Assembly: GCA_030272155.1 (NCBI GenBank)
Contig: CP126194.1
Span: 3,153,501-3,217,500 of the forward strand
Direction: 5' to 3'
DNA length: 64,000 nucleotides
DNA from: Tetradesmus obliquus
Lineage: Eukaryota > Chlorophyta > Chlorophyceae > Sphaeropleales > Scenedesmaceae
Of this stretch, positions 9,369-20,033 are shown in pieces. The notes under the pieces are model-generated. The model had not been told where the DNA came from, made no database searches, and worked only from the letters and a program-made list of their open reading frames with translations. The position numbers and the translations under genes were made by a program. Within the stretch, counting starts at the first letter, position 1. Each line of letters begins with the position of its first letter.

Positions 9369-12300
9369 GTCAGCACTGCCAGCGCTGCCTGCTGCATGGC
9401 ATCCACTAGAGCAGCAGCAGGGCACCACTGTCCCTCCTGCTCTGCAGGAAGCTGGCTGATGCACTCCTCAAACCCATCAGCAGCATCAACATCAGCATTG
9501 TTGTCACCCGTCCATGCATAATCGTCCAGCAGCATAACCGACTCACTGCTGCCGCCCTCAGGATCATCACCATCACCAGCAGCAGCAGCAGTGGCATCAC
9601 TGCTTTGCCATGTGGCCAGCCAGCCAGGGAACTGGCGCAGCAGCAGCTGTTGCTGCTCCTCCTGCTCAGAGCTGAGCCGCTGTGCTGCCTCGCTCAGCAC
9701 CAGCAGCGTCCGCTGCTGCATCCCCTCCTCACATGCCTCGTCACGCTGCTGCTGCCCAGACGCAGATGCTGCCCTTGCTGCTGCCCCCAGCGTGCTCCTG
9801 CGCGCCTTATGCCTTGCAGGCACTCCAGCAGCAGCTGCTGCAGGCCCGGCAGCCTCAGCACCTGCACCAGCACTGCTACTGCCGCCGCTGCTGCCAATCC
9901 CGCTCTCTGCAGCATCGTCTGCTATCGCCGGCATCGCCCCAATGCCGCTGCAAGTGCGCTGCCTGCTTCTCCTGCCAGCACCACCCATGCAGTCCACTAC
10001 TGTGGCTCTCCTGCTGCTGCTGCTGAGCGCTACATCCAGTGCTGACAGCACCTGCGTGCCTCGCCTGGAGCTAATCATGCTAACATGGCCGGATGGCGTT
10101 GTCACATAGGCCTTAGCTGCTGGACTTCCTCCTGCTCCTGCTGCTGCTGGCTGCAGCCGCTGTTGACTGGTGTTATTCAAGTTTTCCAGGCTGACCTGGC
10201 TGGCCTGGCTGCTGTGGGCCCACAGTAGCTCACTGCTGCAGTCAGCAGCAGCTGCTGCAGCAGCCTGCAGCGCAGCTTCTGGATCACCCTGGAGGTCCAG
10301 CTCAGCAGCAGCAGCAGCAGCCTGCTGCTGCAGGCCAGCTGCAAAGGCCTGCTCAATGGCTGCCAGCTGCTGCTGGATGCCGTCTGCCCAGCTGCTGTCC
10401 TCGTACCAGGCGCTGATGGTCGACAGCCGGCTGTCAAGCAGCTGCAGCACAGCCTGCAGCAGCAGCGGAGACACCAGACGGCTGTTGGGCTGAGCACAGA
10501 GCAGGTGCGGTGTAGTGCAGCATGCTGTGGATGGGGTGGGCGTGTTAAGCAGGACCACTGCGCACAAACACAGCTGCACCAAATATCATCAAGCAAACAC
10601 GCACCTCATTCTCTCCTCTGTGCTCCTCCAAGGCTTGCAGCACAGAAGCGCGGCACTCCCCCAGGCACTCATCCACGCTCCTGCAAGCAGGTGCCTCCCC
10701 TCCTTCCTGCTGCTGCTGCTGCTGCTGCTGCTGCAGCTGCTGCTGCTGCAGCTGCTGTGCTGCAACCGGCGCTGCTGGGAGCTGCTGCTGCGCCTGCCGC
10801 TCCAGCTGCTCCAAACCCAGCTGCCCCTGGGTTTCCTGCAGCTGGCTGCGCAGCCTCACCACATCACCAGCCAACTGCAGCGCCACAGCCTGCACAAACG
10901 ACACAAGGCACACAGTGAGGCAGGGACTAAGGCTTCAGAAGCAATGACACAGTTGTATGGCGATCATTGGCATGTGCTGCAACCCACGGCTGCCCAACTA
11001 GACGAGGATGCTGCACATGTATACTGTTGCTTTGGTTGCAACCACCACCGTCTCCCTTCCTCACGTCATGCAGCTGACTCCGCCCAGGCCTCTGCCAGTG
11101 CAGCAGACTCTCTCGCAGCACTGCCCCATTGACCAAACCAAATTCAGAGAGACAGCCTGCACGGAGTAGCTGGCCCTCACCTGGCATGCGCTCTTGCCCA
11201 CAAAGCGCTCCTGCACCAGCAGGTGCTGCAGGTGCATGCACTCGTAGCACAGCACCGTGTTGTCACAGATGGCCATGCGCAGCTGCTCCTGCAGCCGCTG
11301 CAGCTGTTGCTGCTGCTGCTGCTGTAACAGGGCAGGCGCACTGCTGGGACCCAGCGCAAGCTCCCACCCGGATTGCTGCTGCTGCTGCTGCTGCTGTTGC
11401 CAGGCATCAAGCGCAGCAGCCGCTGCTGCATCTGACTGGCTAGCACGTCCTTCAGAAGATGACGAAGCAACCTGCTGCAGTGCACTATCGCAACAGCATG
11501 CGCTGCCATCGCAGCAGTCAGGAGTGTGTGGCACCCCAACAGCAGCAGCAGCAGCAGCAGCAGCGGCCTCCACAGGCTGCTGCGAGCCCAGCAGGGTCTG
11601 CAGCAGCTTGCTGCTGTGGTGCTGCTGCAGCTGCGTCAGCACGCCTTCCAGCGCGTCGATGCGCTGCTTGGCAGCAACAGCAGCAGCTCTATGCATCGCC
11701 AGCTTTGCCTCTGCACTTCCCAGCTGTGACTGCAGCAGCCGGATGTGTGCTGTGGCAGCCTGCAGCTGGACCGCTGAGCTGGCTTCCTCCCAGCGCTGAT
11801 TCGCGCTGCTGCTGCCGCTGCAGCAGGCAGCAGCATCCAAGCCAGCAGCTGCTGCTGGTGCTGCCGCGCCGCCAGTTGTGATGGCACAGCTGCACGTGCA
11901 TGTGCACGTCTTGCTGCTGCTGCTGGCAAGGGCAGTTGCGGAGCATAGCTCGCAGGCGCCTGTACTGCTAAATGCTGCTGCAGCAGCAGCCTGGGCCCAG
12001 TCCACTGCTGCTGCTGCGCTTGCTGCTGCACCCGCTGCAGCGCCTGCAGTGGCCCCTGCAGCTGCCTGTGCTGCTGTGGCCTGAATGATGCGGGCAAGCT
12101 CCCGCGTGAGCTTCTGCTGGTGCTGTGCCAGGCTCTCGTTCAGCTGATGCCGCAGGCGAGCAATGACATGCTCATGCTTGCCCAGGCTACTGCTGAGGCC
12201 TGCCATTGACTGCTGCATGCTCGGCAGTGCAGCACTTATCAGAGCAGCAGGGCTGCTCCTGCCACTGACATTTTCAGCAGCTGCTGCTGCCTTAGTCCCA

Positions 12301-12395
12301 GCAGTGTTGCCATGATGGGCGGCGCTTTCACCGCTGCCTGTCGCAGTGAGCGTTACTCCTGCTGCTGCAGCTGCAGGCTGCTCCATATGCTGCAT
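8987..12395 (-). CDS. Coiled-coil, Gln/Ala-rich protein of unknown function
   Basis: Three-exon model: 12395-11181, 10889-10605 and 10489-8987 (TAA), all phase 0, about 1000 residues. The N-terminal exon holds a helical segment (GKHEHVIARLRHQLNESLAQ) followed by an Ala/Gly-rich low-complexity stretch, a Cys cluster (TCTCTCSCA), a second coiled coil (IRLLQSQLGSAEAKLAMHR) and poly-Gln. The middle exon is another coiled coil (VVRLRSQLQETQGQLGLEQL). The last exon has a better conserved-looking block near its start (SRLVSPLLLQAVLQLLDSRL) and Ser-rich and acidic regions. I do not recognise a family. Heptads suggest a scaffold or cytoskeletal role, but that is inference. The ATG at 12395 is the first in frame with the long exon; a small upstream exon cannot be excluded. 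The C terminus may extend by alternative splicing into 8642-8945. Confidence 0.6.
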
Positions 12396-12973
12396 TGACG
12401 AGGGCTGGTTGTGCTGCAGAGGTGGAGCAGCTGTGCATCCACTGGGCCTTGCTCATACCTTCCTTGCCGCCCCTGCACACATAAAAGTTTTGCAGATGTA
12501 GTTGTTTAGGCATAACATAATCCCTGCATGTCACGCACAGGTGCTGCAGCTCCATTGCTGCAACATATCACTGTGCTGGTACCTGAGGTGCCCTTTCGGC
12601 CAGCCTGCTGCTGCGGTCGACTGTGCTGTGCTTCGCCACTAGCTGAGCAATATATATCAATGCCAATAAGGTAATGCAATCAACAATCAAGACGAAGAGT
12701 GCGCTGATAGCCTTCGCGCGTTGCAGAAATGTACAAACCGCCCTTTGTGACCTCAGCACCTTTAAACAAAATAATGAAATCAAACATAAAATATGGTGAT
12801 GAAGACGACAAAGCTGTGAAACAGAGAGCGCAAGTCGCGACATAGCGGAGCAAAAGCCTAGCAGACTACCAGTGGCAGTAGCTCAGACAGGCAGTACAAC
12901 CAGCAACATCGTGCAGAGTCCCTCTGCTGGCGCTCACCTCACACCTTATACCAGGGGTGTGGATCAAACTGCT
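12396..12973. other. Intergenic region upstream of the coiled-coil gene
   Basis: Lies between the start of the coiled-coil gene and the stop of the karyopherin gene, both minus strand. A TATA-like run (ATATATA near 12650) is roughly 250 bp before the coiled-coil ATG and could belong to its promoter. No other feature is seen. Confidence 0.4.
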
Positions 12974-15900
12974 TCATGTTAAACTGGGTCGCATGTGCTG
13001 CTCTGCAAAGTCGCGCAGGAGTTTCTTCAGGCGGCGGGCCACCATGTAGGAGCGGCCTGCATGCACACCCCCGGAACTGCACAGCAGCAGGGAGCACTCC
13101 TCTGCCAGCCGAGCTGCCTCAGCTGCGTTCATGCAGGTGGGCACAAACGCTCCTGCACCCTGCGTCAACCATCCATGGAGCAACTGCTGCGGTTGCTGGT
13201 GCTGCTGCAGGTGCTGGCCATGCATCCCTGCCGGCATAGCTGCGTTTCCTCTACTGCTGCTGCTGTTACTGGCCTGCTCTGCTACTCCTGCCATATCCAG
13301 CAGTACAGTAGACGCCTTCTGCAGCCTTGGCAGCGGCGACGGCGCCAGCAGCGCACCAAACACACCCCGTATAATGCCTGCACCCTGCACACACACAAGC
13401 TCCAGCAGCAGCTGCTGCTGCGGCCCCTCGCAGCTAGCAGCCACAGGCACCGCTGACAGCAGCAGCAGCGCACTGCTGGCCACCTTGCGGTGACAGCAGC
13501 CTGCACAGCTGGCTGCTGCTGCTGTGGCCTGCCGCATTATGCCTACTGTAGCGCTGTAGGCGTGCAGCCTGCGGCCATGCTTGGCAAAGCAGGCGTAGAG
13601 CTTTAGCAGGGGCTCAGCTAGATCAGGCGCAGCGTCGCCTGCGCCTGGCTGCATTAGTGCTGCAATTGCGCCCACACACCACAGCTCCTGCAGCGCCTGC
13701 ATTCAGCAAGCAGAGGGTCAAGGTCAGCATGAAGTCAACGCGTAGGCAGGGCGAAAGCCATCACAGTGCAACTTGACATGACGATGTGCGGGCACCAAAG
13801 CAACATACAGAACAACAAACAACAAGCACGCCAGCCGCACGCGAGCGATCTCACACGCCCCATGCACGCTACATACAGACTGCCGCTGCCGCCGCCGCCG
13901 CCGCCGCTGCTGCTGCTGCTGCTGCGGCGGCTGGGCTCACCTGCATGATGTGCAGCCCGCTGTCCAGCAGCACCCCAGAGCCCTGCCTGCAGCACACCTC
14001 AATGGCAACAGCAGCAGGCTCAGACAGCAGCGAGGCGCCCCCAGGCCTCGCAGCACCAGCCACCACCACCTGCAGCACCTGCTGCAGCTGCGGCAGCAGC
14101 AGCCCAGGCTGCACCTTCAGCAGCTGGCTGCAGCACTTGCCGTAGTGATACAGCAGCCGCCCTGCCGCGCCATGCTGTGTGACGATGCTGTGCAGCAGCG
14201 GCCACATCTGGCTCAGCAGCAGCTGCACGGCAGGGTCGCCTGCAGCAGCAGCAGTAGCAGCGGCGCGGGCAGCGGCAGGGCTGCGGCTGCTGTCTTGGCC
14301 CTCCTGCTTGTCTAGCCGCTGCTGCTGCTGCTGCCGCAGCGATGGGCCTGGGCTGCTGTCGCTGTCATCTTGCACATCTTCGTCCATAGCAGCACCTGCG
14401 GCCAGCTGGTCTGCCAGAGCATCTGCCTCTGCCTGTGCACAGCTACAGCCGGCCGCATCGTGCAGCAGCCCCACACTGCGGCCATCTGCTGAGGCTGCTG
14501 CACAGCTGGCCTTGCCCTGCTGCTGCTGCCGCTGCTGCTTCTGCAGCAGCAGCAGCCGGCCCTCTAGTACTGCCCTCACTCGCATCAGATGGTGACACAC
14601 CAGCGGGTCAGCGCTGCTCTCTAATGCTGCCCAGGTGGCGCCGGATTGCAGCTGCTGCTGCAGCTCCTGAAGGTAAGCTATGCCTGGCTGCAGCAGCTGC
14701 TCAGCAGCAGCAGCCCTGCAGAAACAGGCAGCGCTGATCAGTAACTTCATAAAACCAACCTTTCACAAGCAGGACATGCTGCTGCTGGTGCTGCTGCGCA
14801 ACACATTGTACACAAGAGTTGTGCTCCTGCTGCATAGCATACAGTGCAGCAGCCATGAAGCCAGTCAGCAGCGCAGCAGCGTACTAGCTGGCCGCAGTGC
14901 ACCCACCTGAGCTGCTGCAGCTGCTGCTCTGATGCGCCTGGCGCAGCCAGGCAGCCTGACAGGCTTGCCAGCAGGTCCTGCTCGGCTGGGCCAGAGCAGC
15001 CTGCTGACTGCACCACCTGCATGCACACAGATATAGAAATAGTTGTCAAGACTGCGCACAAGGGGTTTGATGAACAATGTGCTTGTTCTACCTGTGCTAG
15101 TGTAGGCGTACAATGATGCTGTTGCTGCTGCAGCTGCTACGAGCCAGCCAGCAAATACTTCAACACATCCACAGCCGCATCTACCCTGTATGCGATTGAC
15201 AGCACACCGGATTGCGTGGCATGCAGACATGGCTTCTCCTACACATAACAACACAACACAGACCTGCATCAGCAGCGGCGCAAAATGGTGCAGCTCCGGC
15301 CAGCCAGCCTTGAAGGCAGCGCTGCACACTGCACGCACAGCAGCTGCTGCAGCAGCCTGCGCCTCCTCGCTGTGTGCTGCCAGGTGCAGCAGCAGCTGCA
15401 GCAGGCCAGGCATGTGAGAGGCGTCCCCTGCAGCTGCCCGGCTGGTGAAGAGCTGCACCAGCAATGAAGCCCAGCCCTGCAGCAGCAGCAGCAGCAGCGG
15501 CGCAAGGAGCAGATATGGTGCACAGGTCACTAGGTCACCCTGCAGCAGCAGTGGTGCTTGCTTGCAATGTTCTCTGCTGCTTCTTGGTGCAACTGTGCGG
15601 TAGAGTACTCTACCACTAGTGGGCTGCAGGGCTAACAAGATCCCTCCCGCTCAAGCCCTCCAGCTAACAAGATCCCTCCCGCTCAAGCCCTCCAGCTGCC
15701 ACTAGATCAAACACAATGTAATTCAAGCATCTTGTGAAATACTCGTGCTCTTGCCCAGCAATGCTGTCGTTGGCAGGCATGCAGGTGCCTAACAAGCAGC
15801 AGCACCCACCTTGATGGCAAGGCAGAAGTTGAGCACCAAGTGCCGCTGCTGCGCTGGCAGCGTGCCGTCAGCTGCCGGCTGCTGCAGCGATGCGGCTGCA

Positions 15901-18247
15901 GTTGACAACAGCAGGGCCAGCTGCTCAGTGCCCTGCAATGCCAAGCGCACAAAATGAGTTACACACCTGATGGTAAGGAGAATATGCATGTAATGCAAAG
16001 TAGATTTTTCGAGCAAGCTTACAGCATAAGAAGATGGCGCGTCAACAGCATGTTGTTCAACACGAGCCATTGCATGGGATACAAGACCTTCAAGCTGGCA
16101 AGTCGCACTTTAAAGTCTACATGCAGCAGCTCCAGTACGCTGCCAGCACTTCCCTATTGTGATAAGGTGGCACAGGTTGCAGTCAACCTGCGCCTGGCAG
16201 GCTGTGTACAAATGGCTGCTGTGCAGAAATTCGTCAATCTCCTGATGCGTTGAACACACCTAAAATGTTGCCTCACCTTGCTGTCACGCTTACTCCAGGC
16301 CTGAGCAGGGTTCTGCTGCTGCTGCTGCTGCTGCTGCTGTGAGGCCACCTCTGCATCCTCGTCAGCTGCTGCTGCTGCTGCTGCAGACGCCCCAGTAGCA
16401 CCGCTGCCAGACGCACCCACTGGCGAGCTGATTGCTGCAGCCATCAGCACCGCAGCATGCAGCCGCAAGCTTGCCGGCTGTGCCGCAATGCGCCCGAGTG
16501 CAGCTGCCAGCTGCTGCTGCTGCCAGGGGGTCAGCAGCTCCACATCTGGCTGATCCAGCAGCGGTGCACAGCCACACAGCACCGGCAGCATTGCTGCTGC
16601 CACTGCAGCGCCAGCTGGCACTCGATGCTGGTGCTGCTGGTGCTGCTGCTGCTGTTGCTGGCCCCAGACATGCATCATGGCTGCCAGATACTTGTCAGGC
16701 CCGAGTACACAGCATGACATCTGCAGCACATCTTGCACAGCTGCTGCTGCTGCCTCCTCCTGCAAGGCTTCTTGGCCTGCTGGGAGCTGCTGCCATGTTA
16801 GCCAGTTTGCTGCGGTGTGCAGCAGCAGCAGCAGGCAACTGCGCACAAACACTGCCGGCAGCTGCTGCGCATCACCTGGGCCACAGCAGCAGCAACACAC
16901 AGCGCAGAGGCATAGAGGCAGCAGGTCCAGGGTTGGCTACCCAATCAATAACAACAGTGATGCAGCGCCTACATGAGGCAAGTTTTATGGCGTCACACAC
17001 ATGTATACTGTGTTTGATGGTGCTGCCCGGCCCATGCAACCCCGCGGCCCGCCTGTGTCGCTTTCTGGCGTGCAGGCACATCATTTGTGTCTGCACAGTG
17101 TTGCACAGTGCGTACAGCCCCGCAGTAGATCCCGACCCTCCTTGCAGGAAGCATGCACAGCCGCCTGCCTGCATGCCATCTTACATGCCTTACACATCTT
17201 ACAGCACATGCACCTGCAGGAATCCAAGTAGATCCATGGATAATACGCAGATGTACATAGCACCACCCGCACCTGCAGAGTCGCCTTCACTATGGGCCCT
17301 CTCCAGCAGCACCTTACCTGCTGCTGCTGCTGCTGCTGCTGCTGCGCCGCTGGCTGCAGCGCTGGCGCTGTTGCTGCTGCTGCTGGCGCAGGGCCCCACC
17401 TCGGGATCCAGCAGGCCCCCCCACACCTCCAGGGCTGGCAGGCACAGCAGCTGGCCCTCATGCACCTGGGGCAGCACAGACAGCTGCAGCAGGAAACAAG
17501 TGCATGCACAGCGAGGATCTTGAATCAGTAAAATGAGGGATAGTTCGTTGACTGGTCAGCAAGTTGCCATGCAGTGGCACACTGCAAAAGCTGCCAGCTG
17601 CGACGCTGCTAGCCAGGATGGACACACACCACAACCAACGAGAGCCGCCAGCCATACTGCTCCACCTCGTGCCTGGGCACTGCTGCCAATGAGGTGCTAC
17701 AGCCATGCACGTCCATACACCCACATGCAGCAGAGCCTCATGCAGCAAGTCAGTCAACAAGCCGGCACATCAACGTTGCTGCAGGACCTGGCAAATGCTG
17801 CTGCAATCAAGGTGCGGCACTCGCAACTGCAGTTACCCACACGCAACGCCTCACGCAGCGAGCCAGTCACCCAACAGACACATCTGCGTTGCTGCAGGAC
17901 CTGGCAAATGCTGCTGCAATTGGAAAAAGTCCGCACTCGCCCACATGCAGACACCCACATGCAGCAGCGCCTCACGCAGCGAGCCGCCGGCAGCATCCAG
18001 CGGCTGCAGCAGCTGCTGCGGCACGGCAGCAGCATACGCAGCAAACGCGCGGCTCCAAGCCGCCGCATGCCGCAGCTCCTGCGCTGTTGCTGCTGCTGCC
18101 GCTCTGCCTGCTGCCTCTGCTACTGCCAGCATGCTGGGCTGTAGTGAGGCCAGCAGCTGCTCTGGTGCATACTCTGGCAAGTCCAGCAGCAACGCCAGGC
18201 CTGCCTCAAGCTCCTGAATGTGCATCAAGTTTGATGGATATCATCAG

Positions 18248-18283
<36 letters not shown>

Positions 18284-18814
18284 GCAACGCAGCTGAATGC
18301 AAACATGCAGGCATGAGAGCTGGGTTCACTTGCAAGAGGGTTACGTCTCGCTGCTGACTGCAGCAGCTGCCTTCTCGCCATCGTGCCCAATGCTCACTGA
18401 TCTCAACCCCTGCTTGCCGGCTGCGACACCAGGCCTGCTCTAGGCGGCTTCCTGCAAGCCAAGCACCACGTCATGCGTACGACCGCTGCGTGCTCATGCG
18501 TCTAATGCAGCCCACTGCAACCCTGCCTGTTCTGCCTATGATGAAAGCACACTCTTTGCTAGCACCGCGCGTGCCAGCACCTGCAGCTGTAGCTGCAGTG
18601 CTCAGCAGCTTTTCTCTGGAAGAGGGACAAACAAATAATCATTTGAGCCATAGCAACAGCGCCATCGGCCCCATTGGAGCTCTCACCTGCTCATTGCTGC
18701 TCTGCACGCCAAGCAGCCCCGCCTGCGCCACCTGCTCAGCCAGCTGCAGCGGCACCTGGTGCAGGCAGCCCAGCCGCACCCAGGCAGCAAGGCACGCAAG
18801 CAGCTTCGCCTGCA

Positions 18815-18847
<33 letters not shown>

Positions 18848-19686
18848 TCAGCAGCAGCTGCAGGGCTTCGTTTGACCAGCACCTGAAGCGCTCCCGGGTG
18901 GCTGTAGCCCCGTCAACGTGCTGGCTGCTGGAGAGGCCTGCAGGAAGAGTTTGCAGGAAACATGTGGATGTGCATGTACAGCTATGATGTGTATCGTGCA
19001 AAGTGCAGCGTCAGTGCGTGCTATGCACCTCTTGCTCCTTGGCTGTCCTTGATCTAGCATGCCTGCACCACGACCACTGGCAGGCATTCCATTTGATGCT
19101 TGCCTCTGCTGTTTTTGAGTATGCAGGTCCCATGGCATGCTGTGTGTGCCGAGGCAGCAGCGTGCACCGCTGCAGTAATGTTGCAGTGCTGTGGTGCCGC
19201 ACCTGGCACGTTGACGTGGCGCCAGTCGCTGCAGCCCTCTTCTGCAATGCTGTGCAGCAGCTCAATGCAGTGCCACTGCGGCAGCTGCGTATGTGCTGTT
19301 GTTATAACATCTGCCCAGGCAGGCAGCAGAGCTGCTAGGTCTGCCAGTGCAAGGCACAGTTGGCGCAGCACTGCTGGGGCGACATGTGATGGTGGCTTGC
19401 TGAGTTGCTGTAGCAACAGGTCGCGCAGCTGCTGCAGCTGCGCCTGTTCCATGCTGCAGGCTTGCTCATTGATCTTGTACCGCAACGTTTGAGCAGCAAA
19501 CAGCACCAAGTCTGGGGAGGAGGCAGATTCAAGCAGTTGATACGCAACTGCCCATGCTGCATCTTGCTGCCTCCACGCCAGCAGGGCTTTCTCGGTTGCT
19601 CTGCGGCGATCCAGTGGAATACTAGGGTTGTTCACGTCCTGAAGAGCAGCTTCTATCTCTTCTAGTCTGCTCGGGCTGTGCTGCAT
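12974..19686 (-). CDS. Karyopherin-beta, importin-13/transportin-3 type nuclear transport receptor
   Basis: Ten exons: 19686-19203, 18937-18687, 18213-17959, 17483-17318, 16875-16277, 15932-15810, 15539-15264, 15016-14907, 14715-13941 and 13696-12974. Phases close to one frame of 1253 residues. The N terminus (LEEIEAALQDVNNP, then a helical block ending in LFAAQTLRYKI) is the importin-beta N-terminal fold, where FAAQTLR-like motifs are typical of the transportin-3/importin-13 branch (MOS14 in plants). Exon 2 matches the exportin-1-like region (KLLACLAAWVRLGCL). Later exons are Leu-rich HEAT-like helices (LLQLLLHLAAHSEEAQ; GRLLYHYGKCCSQLLKVQPG). The family is usually 920-980 residues; the extra length is poly-Gln and poly-Ala insertions in exons 4, 5 and 9. 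It would carry SR-protein or other cargo between cytoplasm and nucleus. The exact orthologue is uncertain. Confidence 0.8.
15631..15694. repeat. 32-bp tandem duplication in karyopherin intron 6
   Basis: The unit beginning GCTAACAAGATCCCTCCCGC occurs twice in direct succession with no visible difference. It lies in the intron between 15810 and 15539. Confidence 0.85.
17729..17985. repeat. Tandem duplication of an exon-3/intron-3 boundary segment (about 115-bp units)
   Basis: Two full units (about 17729-17842 and 17842-17960) share GTTGCTGCAGGACCTGGCAA and AATGCTGCTGCAAT. The beginning of each unit resembles the true exon-3 3' end (GCCTCACGCAGCGAG at 17968-17982). Each unit therefore carries a decayed copy of the exon end with its 5' splice site (minus strand reading CTGCAT|GTGGGT). 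All lies inside the karyopherin gene; only the copy at 17959 keeps the reading phase used in the model. Confidence 0.75.
18248..18285. repeat. CAG microsatellite in karyopherin intron 2
   Basis: Near-perfect CAG run (with two CAA interruptions) just upstream, on the gene strand, of the exon-3 acceptor. In the sense direction it reads CTG and probably serves as part of the polypyrimidine tract region. Confidence 0.8.
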
Positions 19687-20033
19687 GCTGTTGATGAGCA
19701 AACATAGGTGTACCAGCAGATACACCTGGGTTGAACAGCGATAGAAGATCAGGACCAATCTTGTAATGGTGCTGGATAGCTGATAACTCCGCACGAATGG
19801 ACGAACCGCCAGTGTGACAGGTACTTGAGTTCAAGTGTGCAGAAGTAACTTGGGACATTTGCAGCAATTGGGGCAGCGCTGGTAGCACATTGAGCGTTGT
19901 TATATAATCGGTACGACAAAAAACACTTGTATAATTGCTTCTGTCAGCTTTTCTACTTCTGTTGCTGTCACTGCTGCTGCTGCTGCTGCTGCCGCACTAG
20001 CACCACCTGACCGTGCGAGACTACCAGAACTGA
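19687..20033. promoter_or_regulatory. Divergent promoter region between the karyopherin and trmA genes
   Basis: Only 347 bp separate the two start codons, which point away from each other. A TATA-like sequence (TTATATAATC) occurs near 19898-19910. A CTG run (about 19973-19991) lies just before the trmA start. Which gene the TATA-like box serves is not known. Confidence 0.5.

Noticed and set aside
16432..17523. 363-codon plus-strand frame
   Set aside because: Runs antisense across two karyopherin exons and the intron between them; no motif of its own.
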